A DNA stretch of 17,424 nucleotides from Chloromonas sp. AAM2 (lineage: Eukaryota > Chlorophyta > Chlorophyceae > Chlamydomonadales > Chlamydomonadaceae): positions 7,564 through 24,987 of the forward strand of contig QAXH01004812.1 in NCBI GenBank assembly GCA_004335635.1. Reading direction: 5' to 3'. Within the stretch, counting starts at the first letter, position 1; each line of letters starts with the position of its first letter. Positions 9,560-17,424 of this stretch are shown here, piece after piece. Under the pieces are notes generated by a model. The model had not been told where the DNA came from, searched no databases, and was given only the letters and a program-made list of their open reading frames with translations. Both the position numbers and the translations under genes were made by a program.

Positions 9560-12500
9560 TCACTGCACTGCCTGCAAGGCCCTAGGCACTGTCCCAGTTG
9601 CTGCATGCTGCACCCTGCTCCCCGCCTCAAACATGCGTGTCAGCCGATGCTCAATCCCGCTCAATGTCGGCAACACCGCCTTGCCAAACGACAAGCTCGC
9701 CTGCTGCGCCCGCAGCAACTCAGCAGCCAGCGCTCGCACTTGAAGCTCCAATTCCGCAGCCCTTGCCCTCTCACCCAGTAACGCTTCTTCCAGCGCAGAC
9801 GACGATGCCATACTCCCGCTGCCACCAGCGGCCCCAGCCCCGGTCCCACCTCCCGCGCTGCGTGGTGTGGGCGCCTTGCCACCCCACTCAGCTGCCTCCT
9901 CAAGCATTTCTTTCAGCCGCTCTTCTGCTGCCAGACTGCCCTGTGCTTGTGCCTCCCAGCCGAGTGCAATGTGCTGTAGGCGTTCCAACTCGTCCGCTAA
10001 CCCTCTATTATCGAGGGACAACCTGCGGCACGAACGTTCAGGCAAGGCACATCAGTTGCCATGTGGACATCGGATGGACGCAGAGATGCACATCACATGC
10101 AAGCGTTGCCATGCAGGACAGAGAGCGTGGAAGGCGTGTAGACGCACCATGTGGTCATGTAGAGAAAGTTTAGCGGCATGCACACATGCTGCGTCATTTC
10201 AAATCATCTACATGGCCCCAGGATTGCCGCGGTTGGTATTCACCCTGCTGTCCCCTCCTGGCTTATGTGCTCGCCTTCCTAGCTTTTGGCGCTCTGACAT
10301 GCTGCTGCTGCTTCCCGCTGCTCGTTTTCCCTGTCCCTTGCGCCCCCGCTTGGTGCGCACCTGTCCATTTCCTCCCACTGCCTGTCGATTTGCTCCAAGA
10401 GCTTGTCACGGCTGGCCTTCAACTTGGCCACCTGAATCACAACACACGACACCAAGCACACCCATGCGCTTTGCCTGTACATCTTATGTGGCACATGACA
10501 CAGGCTTTCACTTCATAGGGCCATCTCATAACCAAGTTCAAGGCGCTTGCAAACGGTTTTAGACCATCGTACAACTTCTTTGCTCACGTGCCCCATGCAT
10601 CAACTGCCTGCACGAAGACATCTTGGGGTGACAACGAGCTTCATACGGTTTTAAACGCAGAGGCATCCGCACGCCAGCCCCTGCCTCCCTCCCGAAAAGC
10701 CCAGCGAGGGCACGACCCACGAAACCACAGCCCCCCTCACCCCCCCGATGCAACACCCACCCACCTGAGAATGCATGTGGTTTAGCTGATCTACGGTTTC
10801 CTCCAACATGGTCGAAGACGATGCATGTCGCGTGTGACGCCCTCCTGACCCGCTCCCGCCTGCCTGCGCCTGTGAACTCCCGCCATCGGTGCCCGCAACC
10901 GCCTTTGTCCCGTCACCACTGACACCCGCTGAACGCCTGCCACTGCCACTGCCGCTGTTGCTAGACCGCTGAGCCAGCCCAGCCTCCCCATGTGTGTGGC
11001 CATTGCCCTGCGCCATAGTACTGGTATCTGACATTCCACCAGCTCCGCTGACTCTATCGCCATGCTGTGGTACCGCATGTCCATTGGCCTGATGCTGCTG
11101 TGCAGATGTGGTAATGCTGTTTGGCTGGGCCTGCTGGCTGGCCTCAGCGAGTGCTGCTGTGGCCGTGTCCAGCTGCTGCTGCAGCTGCAGTGTCTGCTGC
11201 TTCAACTGGGCGGTGGTTGTGGAGAGCGCGTCCACCTGCTGTTGTAATGCTGTGTTCTCAGCCTTGGCCTGTACACAAGAGTTGCAAAACAGCCCATGAG
11301 AAACGTGATGTACCACAAATCACAGCACTGCGAAGGTGCCGTGGTGCTTAGTGCTTTCCGCCAGCATTATTGCAATGCTGCGCGTCAGCAGTATGCCACC
11401 ACACATACATCAGCACGCTGCTCATCAACGTGCATTACAGAAAAATCTCCATCCACACGTCCAAACACCATCCTCAGTGGTAAAACCCATGAAGGCAGGG
11501 TATAGCAGGCTCGACATTATGCATGCTTGTTCACACAGCTCTTGTAGATACTACCCGCCTTGTCGCAGCTCATGCAGGCATGCGACAAGAGTACGGCATC
11601 AAAGCGCCCACCTACCTCGCAACCACCCCGGCCCACCCGTCTCACCTCATGCAAGCTAGACATGAGCAACGCTGCTTTGCCCCTCTCCTGCTCCACTTGC
11701 TCCATGAGCTGTTGCTGCTGGTGCTGTGCGTGCAAGTCCCTGGAGCTACCCATGGGCAGCTCAGAGGGGTGACGGCTGTGCAGTCGCGAGGCAGGATGGT
11801 CCAAGGGAGATACCTGCCCGCCTGCCGGGTCATGCATGGCTGACTGCATGTTTGTAGGACAGCATGGTGGAAATGGAATGTCATTGATGAGGCACACAAC
11901 GATTCTGCCTGCATTGTTGCGGCCAAAGCTCATCTACGGCTGATGCCGAGGCTCCATGCCATTGATATCCTCTGCCAAACTGAACTGTGACCTTGCCTGT
12001 CACATTGGCCCATGCTGTTTTACCTGTAGTGCTTTGACCTCGAGCCTGAGAGTGGCTGCCTCCTCTTCAGCCCTCACTTGTTCCTCTTCGGCCTCCTCTG
12101 CCTTGCGCTGAGCCATGCGAAGGGCAGCAGAGAGGTCATCCTTGGTCTTAAGCAGCCTGGCACGCTCAGCCTGTAGCGAGGCCTTGGCCTCCTCAACGCT
12201 AGCACGCTGCGAGTGTTCAGCACATGCGTGCATGGTTGTTGCATGCAGACCGTTATGTGCCTAGTACTGTCAGCTAGAAGGTGTGTTGCACAGGTTGATC
12301 TTAAGCAGATCTTGTTGCTGTTACGTGCATGTAATGCTAAAGCTGGTGCATGGATGGAGTGGGGTTCAATGGCTGGGTTGTAGGGTCCAACGCTCACCTG
12401 GCTCCGTTCCTGAGCTAGCTCAGATTCAAGAATTCGCCTTGCCCGTACCCCCAAGTCAAGTTCCCTCTGCTGAGATGACACTAGCTGTTGAAGTGACTCG

Positions 12501-12736
12501 ACCTGCTGCTGATACTGCGGGACCTGTGCTGCTGTAGCTGCAAGCTGCCGTGCATGTGTACCTAGAGCCTCTAGCTGGGCCTTCAACTGCTCGTTGGCAC
12601 GCAGAAGTCCCTCCTGTGCTTGGCGGCGCTCTTCAGCGACACGCCTTGTGACGTGAAGGTCAGTTCGCAACCCGGCAATCTGGGACTGAGCCTCTTGCAA
12701 AAGTAGTTGTTGCACTGTCGTGCCGGCGTCCCCCAT
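9560..12736 (-). CDS. Long coiled-coil protein, tentatively a TMF1 / golgin-candidate-5-like Golgi tether (six exons, about 585 aa)
   Basis: Minus-strand exons at 12736-12398, 12206-12024, 11843-11646, 11268-10765, 10431-10361 and 10022-9560. All are GT-AG; the first four introns are phase 0, the fifth phase 2. Residues about 1-240 are heptad-rich and dense in Q, E, A, L and R (for example QRKAEEAEEEQVRAEEEAAT), predicting extended coiled coil. Residues about 290-395 are a Ser/Gly/Gln linker (RSSNSGSGSGRRS). The C-terminal part, MLEETVDQLN...VAKLKASRDKLLEQI...LSLDNRGLADELERL...LLGERARAAELELQVRAL, follows the pattern of the TMF1 C-terminal domain (a Ser/Gly linker, then an ExxRDxLxxEL-like helix, then a GEK/GER-xxE-AEEL helix). 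That domain binds Rab6-type GTPases in TMF1. The start is uncertain. The ATG at 12736 has a good context (CAAATGG), but a potential acceptor TTGGCAG lies at about 12750, so further 5' exons could exist. TMF1 is usually about 1,000 aa. Coding confidence is high; family assignment is modest. Confidence 0.75.
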
Positions 12737-14016
12737 TTGAGCGAGTTGAACTGCCAACGTTGATCAGAAGTGCCACAGCTCCAATCCTGAACTTGTGCAT
12801 TCTTGAAGTTTGGCACGTTTCGGTCGGTTTGTCAACTTGCGGCTATAACCGCACGTCACTGCTCGTGGAGGCCCATGCAGCATTTGCAGCACCATTGACT
12901 GTAGCATTGCAGCTGTCTGCATGACCACGACGGTAAGCGGGACTTGCCTCAACAGTTTTCAAAACAACTCAGTGGACACACGGCCACCTGGCCAGGTTTA
13001 GCCACGTACAGAGTAGTCAGTACACATACGTCATGACCCTTCATGAGATGTCCATATGATATGGTTTTACTGATATGAGAGGCGCACCACTAGCAAGTCA
13101 AGCATGCAGATCAGAAAATGGGCAGCAGGACTTCAGGAGTCATGAGATAACAGCTCTAGTGTCCGGAGGCGCTAGAACCAACTTCCAAGGCAATTGCACA
13201 GGGCAAAAGCTCTGACATTAGGCTGGCGGTGGTCTGGTCGCGGACTTCTGACTTTCTCATGCGCTTTAGCTTTCTAATGCGCAGTTCTCCAGGCCATTCA
13301 AGAAAAATTGTTGGGCCGTGGCTGTACCTTTGTCGATGTGGCTGTCCCTGTCCATGCAGTTCATGCAACGTCCCCTGAGGCTTGAGGGCGGGAGGGGTCT
13401 GTAGGGCGTGTCGCTTCTGCTGTTTTTGCAGCGTCTCTGTGATGTAAATTCTACTTGGGCAGGTGGGACTTTATGTTCCGCCAGAGGTGTAGACTGGCGG
13501 CTTGCTGTTTGTTCCCCCAGCCCTGGTTGGCTGCTGCCCTGGCGTGTGTGGCTTGTCCCTACCTCTCGCCTTTGCTTTCTGTTGGCTAATTATGCATGGG
13601 CCACAAACAGATACCATTGGCATGCATGGGCACTCGCAATGAATCAATTCATTTTGCAGTTTGCAACCTCGTCTGGTTATTTACCGCGCAAGGCATGACA
13701 GTTCTGCTGCGAGACCAGAGGTGGATCTCGTTCCCGAAGTTTCCGGTTTCACCTTGTGCAGTCTCCAGGCAAGCCGGGCCAGGCAAGCCGGGCCAGGCAA
13801 GCGAGTGATTGAGTGATTTGAGACAAGTACAAGAAATCCGCGCATCCGCAGCTTCTCCGCAGACAACAAATTTGGACGCGTCGCGCGCAGCCTGCAGGTA
13901 AGCATGAACTGCTCTTGCAAATGAGTGGCCCGAGCTGTCGACCTTGCCTGAAGCTCCTAACCGCTGGGGCAACTTATCTCGCTGCGCCCTCGTGCTCGCA
14001 GTCGGCATCCTGCACC
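12737..14016. other. Spacer between the coiled-coil gene and the downstream plus-strand gene
   Basis: About 1.28 kb without a supported gene. It should include the promoters of the minus-strand coiled-coil gene and of the plus-strand gene starting at 14017. It could also hide 5' exons of the coiled-coil gene if the ATG at 12736 is internal. Open frames up to about 119 codons occur on both strands but none shows a domain. A small tandem repeat is annotated separately. Confidence 0.5.
13765..13802. repeat. 14-bp tandem repeat
   Basis: The unit CCAGGCAAGCCGGG occurs at 13765-13778 and 13779-13792, followed by a 10-base partial copy. A second small duplication, GAGTGATT twice, follows directly at about 13803-13819. 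The repeats lie in the spacer about 215 bp upstream of the candidate start codon at 14017. No function is apparent. Confidence 0.8.
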
Positions 14017-14631
14017 ATGGCCGCCGCCACCATGTCCGCTTCTATACCCAATGCTGGTGGGTTGGGGTGGGAATTCAAGGGTTGTCCGGAGCCGGAGCTG
14101 GTGCGCAGGTCACCATATCAGGATACACGATGCTAGCCAAGTAGCACAGCACAGGCAAAGCAGACAGGCCATTAGCTCGCCTCTAAGTTGCTACGTCTTG
14201 GTTGCAGATCGGGTCAACCAGGTTATGCAGCGCATCAAGGAGCTCTAAGAGAGGAGGAGCAAACCCTGCTCTGGGAGTCAGCGGAGCAGGCAGGGGGTGG
14301 TGGACTGCTCGCCTACAATGGGGGCGCCGGGGTAGGGGGCGCCGCGGCAGGTTTAATTTCATTGGGGCCCGGTGCCCTGGGTGTTGCTCTTTTGTTAGGT
14401 GCAAGCTACAAGGCCCGCCAATTCACGGTCCTACGGAAGCGTTTGGCTGAGATCCGTGCTGAGCTGACAGAGCTTGGTCAGGGACCTGAGGTTGACTATG
14501 TGCGGAACGCGTGGGGCGGCGTGTGGGGAGCCGTTCACATCGCACATTATTTCCCTCACCCTCACTAGACGGGTGTGCAGTGCACTCAGGCCCAGTTACG
14601 GAGGAGGCTGTGCGGTCTAGAGGCGTCATGA
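14017..14631 (+). CDS. Hypothetical small protein with one hydrophobic segment (probable, spliced)
   Basis: The ATG at 14017 sits in an excellent context (CACCATGGCC). The best model joins 14017-14108 to 14208-14490 and 14581-14631, giving 141 aa. An alternative first donor at 14060 and an unspliced end at 14568 are also in frame, so exon limits are uncertain. The body (exon 2) has LREEEQTLLWESAEQ, then a Gly/Ala-rich hydrophobic stretch (VGGAAAGLISLGPGALGVAL, about 25 residues) that could span a membrane. This is followed by a basic amphipathic helix SYKARQFTVLRKRLAEIRAE. Membrane segment plus basic helix would suit an organelle or envelope protein, but I do not recognise the family. Support comes from the start context, phase-compatible splice sites and protein-like composition only. 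Confidence 0.5.
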
Positions 14632-14951
14632 TGCGTTAGTGACAACCATGATAATGTGAACATGGTGCATGTGTTGTTGGAGACTTACGCATAAACATGG
14701 TTCTGGCGTGCGTGTTCAATAGCACCAGCAGTACCACGGGCCCACCACCATAGTTCAGACTGTGGTGGCGGGTGTGGAGAAAGTGAGTTGGTTAAGTGTG
14801 TGGTTACCTTGGCCAACGTCGTGATGGTATTCTCAATCTGAACACTCACGTCCCGTGGTCTGCAGCCCCGCCCACGCAGCACCACACCCACACCACAGCA
14901 TAGTTCTTTCCTGCTAGCCTCTGTCTTTTCGAGTTCTCGGAGAACGTCTTT

Positions 14952-15398
14952 TTAGAATGATTGTATCGCATGCATAGTTTGACAGCGATCTGCACTTTCC
15001 CAGGTTGCTTTTCCAGGTTCTGTAGTGATGATATTATGCGCAATCCTGTGAGCCGGCATCGTCGGACCACTCAGTTTCCAGACTTGTCTACGTGCATCGT
15101 TTGAGTTTTTACACGCTTCCCTCACTTGTGTGATTACTTGTGTGAATGTGGGCATTCCAGGCATAATGTGATGGTCTGACAATGTGACGATAGTGTCAAT
15201 GCGAAACTGGGACAATGTCACGATAACTGAATGCGTTATTGCGAAGAACAGCGACCAGTAGTGCAAGGCGAGAGCAGCCCCGTGTCGAGATGTCAGCAGG
15301 TGTGTAGTAGCAGCGAGACAGCCTACTAACAGCACCAGTGAAGTGAACAGCAGTGTCAGCAAGAAGCCATGACAGCGTCGGCGATTCAGCGACAGCAT
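14952..15398 (-). CDS. Unrecognised open frame with a hydrophobic N-terminus (weak)
   Basis: The frame encodes 148 aa from the ATG at 15398. The first half is hydrophobic, with two possible membrane segments (FLLTLLFTSLVLLVGCLA and WSLFFAITHSVIVTL). The second half is polar without a recognised motif. CTG leucine codons dominate the first half. They arise partly from GACAGC-like quasi-repeats on the plus strand at about 15337-15411, so the hydrophobic character may be a by-product of simple sequence. A TATATATACTATA stretch lies just upstream at about 15432-15444 on this strand. No homologue is recognised, and the frame may not be a gene. Confidence 0.25.
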   Translation of the reverse strand: MLSLNRRRCHGFLLTLLFTSLVLLVGCLAATTHLLTSRHGAALALHYWSLFFAITHSVIVTLSQFRIDTIVTLSDHHIMPGMPTFTQVITQVREACKNSNDARRQVWKLSGPTMPAHRIAHNIITTEPGKATWESADRCQTMHAIQSF

Positions 15399-15584
15399 CA
15401 GCGTGACAGCTAGGGTTTGAAACCAACAGTATAGTATATATAACACACAAGCACAGCGCGGTGAAGATCCTAGGAACGGTAGTAAGCCACGACCACTGTT
15501 GCATTACCCCTTTTACACTGCTTGAACAGGAACTTTGGCTGCTTACGCACGGATAACGGATAACGTGTGCACACACAAAAAAAC

Positions 15585-16367
15585 ATGGCGTGCGTAACTG
15601 TAACAACCGCACACACCACACTATACAAGATCACACTTTACAACTACAACACCCACTGGTTTCTGGCGATATTCTCAGGTATTGTCCCAGAACCGGCAAA
15701 CGCTTTTTTCCTTCTGTTGCTTACCTCTCATGCTAAATCAAGTTTCATTCTTCCGTACCTGGCTGGCTGGTTTCGGAGGCCCTGGTTGGTTTTCGAGCCC
15801 CACGAAAAAGAGTGCCACTGCCATTGCCACCGCCACTGCCACTGTCATGCCTGTTATGCCTGTTGTAGAATGCCTGCCACACGTGCGCACGGGTCTGATG
15901 GTGATTATGATGACTGCATTAGAAGAATTAAAGCACATTTGCGCTGGCTTGCGCTCCATGGAGGCTTGGAATATGCAGTGGACAAGTTGATACACTTCAG
16001 AGAACCTGGAGCTCAGTTATGTTTGATTCAACATGCACGGTCCGGCCACTTTACACGCCCTTCAAGCTCCGCACGCACTACAGATGCTGCCAAGATGCGT
16101 TTGCAACGACTTTCACACCGTACGGCTTATCTCGGCCGGCGAGCAAGCAGCAATGCGTGGTGCAAGCGCGTGTTGGGCATGGACACCCAGGCTAATGGCA
16201 TGGCTGGCACGGGCGCCCAGGTTGATGGCCTGGCTGGCATGGGCCTCCTTCCGAACAAACCTCGGGATGTTGGATTAGCTCGTGCAGCCCAGTGCTGTTG
16301 CTGGAGTCTCATTTCGCGCTGTCGGTTTCTGGACCCATCTGGCGATTACCGGTCGTCCCCGGGTTGA
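15585..16367 (+). CDS. Unrecognised long open frame with a Cys-His run (weak)
   Basis: This is the longest uninterrupted frame in the window, 260 aa from the ATG at 15585 (context AAACATGGCG). It contains a hydrophobic stretch near residues 30-60 (IVPEPANAFFLLLLTS). A CHCHCHRHCHCHACYACC run follows, encoded by six near-copies of the hexamer TGCCAC at 15813-15848. Near the C-terminus is a duplicated 10-residue unit (QANGMAGTG / QVDGLAGMG). None of this identifies a family, and overlapping frames of similar length exist. It may be an exon, a transposon remnant or chance. Confidence 0.25.
   Translation: MACVTVTTAHTTLYKITLYNYNTHWFLAIFSGIVPEPANAFFLLLLTSHAKSSFILPYLAGWFRRPWLVFEPHEKECHCHCHRHCHCHACYACCRMPATRAHGSDGDYDDCIRRIKAHLRWLALHGGLEYAVDKLIHFREPGAQLCLIQHARSGHFTRPSSSARTTDAAKMRLQRLSHRTAYLGRRASSNAWCKRVLGMDTQANGMAGTGAQVDGLAGMGLLPNKPRDVGLARAAQCCCWSLISRCRFLDPSGDYRSSPG
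15813..15848. repeat. Imperfect hexanucleotide repeat, six units
   Basis: Six consecutive hexamers TGCCAC, TGCCAT, TGCCAC, CGCCAC, TGCCAC and TGTCAT are present. In one plus-strand frame they encode alternating Cys and His. In another they encode an Ala-Thr/Ile run. It is a simple-sequence tract. Confidence 0.85.
16186..16245. repeat. 30-bp tandem repeat, two copies
   Basis: CCCAGGCTAATGGCATGGCT... (16186-16215) is followed by CCCAGGTTGATGGCCTGGCT... (16216-16245), differing at five positions. The period is a multiple of three, and the plus-strand frame that spans it reads a duplicated 10-residue unit. This is mildly suggestive of coding use but does not prove it. Confidence 0.8.
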
Positions 16368-17424
16368 GCATGCCATTGTGCTCACTCTCATGACAGCTTT
16401 TTGATGCACTGTTGAAAACAAAGAACTTTTCAGGTTTGAGTCGGTTCCCAGGGTTGTAGTCGTCCGGGTCACGCCTGCCGGTCCGGGGCACCCCTGCCGG
16501 TTCCGGACCCAGCATGGGTTTCCAGATGCTTTTGAATATGCCATTGTGCAGCTCTCGATGTGCTCGTCACAGTGGCATGTGCAAATGTTAATTCTGACTT
16601 ATCGTCGGCCTGCAGATCAAATTTCCCTTGAGCCCTCTTCTTCCCTTAAACACCGCGTACCGCCCACCCCCCACCCCCCGTTTCCCAACCAGCTCAGAAT
16701 GGCCCCAGAAATTTAACGTAAGCACCCTGGAGGGTGCCTAGGCCATTGCCGTGAAGAAAATGGGCTACTCCTGTTAGGGGTCAAAAGTTACGGACGTGCC
16801 TACCCTGCCTAACCGTATCCATACATAGTATCCATATACTTTAGGGCTTCCATCTGCGCGGGCTTGCGCGCTCTCCCAGGATGCTGAAGGTGCTTGAAAA
16901 GGTTCGCCTGGTGTAGGTGAGCCATCTGCAGCAGGCTTGAAGTAAAAGATAACAGACGCAGAGAAATGAACGGACATGGCTGCCCCTCTTTGCCATTTGT
17001 GTACCATGCTGCTCCAAACTAGTTTGCGCGCTGAAGTAGTTTGCGTCCCGAAAGTGGGGCTCAATTTACTTTTTTGTGTCTTGAGTGTCAAAGCTGGCTT
17101 ATTTTGCGTTCTTTAGTATTGCGTTTGACAGTTACCCTTCTTATTTTGCGTAGCCATCAACCTGTTGCACTCTTTGTGTACCATGCTTGATACAGTAGCC
17201 GTATTGTAAAAGCTGACCTGTCGTAATGGCTGGCTTCGACAACAAAGCTAACAGTATGATCGTAAAGCTGACCTGGAAGGAAAGCTTGGACTGCAGAGAT
17301 AGCCTAGCGGAGTAGCTGTGGCTGTACGTCTGGTGACTCACTCTTCGCACGCAGAAAGGTAGTCAGATGATCAGACGGCAACTTCTTTACAGGATGTCGA
17401 AGAGCCTTGCTTCACTCGACCGCG
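16368..17424. other. Right-hand gene-poor region with short repeats
   Basis: No confident gene is present. A minus-strand frame at 16774-17091 encodes 105 aa; its C-terminal half (KVYGYYVWIRLGRVG) looks protein-like but is not recognised. C-rich simple sequence (CCCACCCCCCACCCCCC) lies at about 16662-16679. TTTGTGTACCATGCT occurs at 16996-17010 and again at 17173-17187. TTTGCG-type words recur five times between about 17020 and 17150. AAGCTGACCTG occurs twice near 17210 and 17265. This reads as diverged repetitive DNA, possibly an old transposable element. Confidence 0.4.

Noticed and set aside
9598..10562. Overlapping plus-strand frames of 191 and 231 codons
   Set aside because: They are antisense to coiled-coil exons 5 and 6. 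GC-rich heptad-coding sequence commonly leaves long antisense frames, and these Pro/Cys/His-rich products match nothing.
14685..14891. Possible minus-strand exons VQIENTITTLAK and ELWWWARGTAGAIEH
   Set aside because: Both have plausible donor sites, but no consistent splicing joins them to further coding sequence, and the following minus-strand DNA is antisense to the 14017-14631 gene.

Overview
This is a window of nuclear DNA from a eukaryote with short, canonical GT-AG introns, most likely a green alga (Chlorophyta). The evidence is intron-dense genes with phase-preserving introns of about 80-560 bp, a moderately GC-rich composition, heavy use of TGCATGC-like alternating purine-pyrimidine words, and proteins that resemble plant and animal orthologues. 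A chlamydomonadalean alga would fit, but that placement is impression rather than proof. No prokaryotic operon, CRISPR array, rRNA or tRNA was seen.

Layout. (1) Positions 1-2887, minus strand: the 5' part (six coding exons, about 268 codons) of a PDS5-type cohesin-associated HEAT-repeat protein. It runs off the left edge, and its last visible intron carries two minisatellites. (2) Positions 2888-3370: a 483-bp divergent intergenic region, presumably a shared promoter. (3) Positions 3371-7976, plus strand: a complete 12-exon gene for COP9 signalosome subunit 2 (CSN2), whose spliced product is 439 aa. Every junction keeps frame and the product aligns end to end with the family. Two introns of this gene hold the clearest structural oddities of the window: a decayed tandem duplication of the 3' end of exon 7, and a 184-bp MITE with about 40-bp terminal inverted repeats and a 9-bp target duplication in intron 8. 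(4) Positions 7977-9559: convergent intergenic DNA with no supported gene. (5) Positions 9560-12736, minus strand: a six-exon long coiled-coil protein of about 585 aa. Its C-terminal third resembles the TMF1/golgin-candidate-5 domain, so it is tentatively a Golgi tether. (6) Positions 12737-14016: gene-poor spacer. (7) Positions 14017-14631, plus strand: a probable small gene for a protein with one hydrophobic segment, family not recognised. (8) Positions 14632-17424: no confident gene. It holds several unrecognised open frames, short repeats and sequence faintly like the MITE terminus.

The recognisable genes are housekeeping: sister-chromatid cohesion, cullin deneddylation and possibly Golgi tethering. 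They have no obvious joint pathway. PDS5 and CSN2 are divergently arranged and may share promoter elements. I do not see a new multi-gene system here. The noteworthy material is at the level of introns: transposon insertion, exon-fragment duplication and reiterated splice-site sequence.
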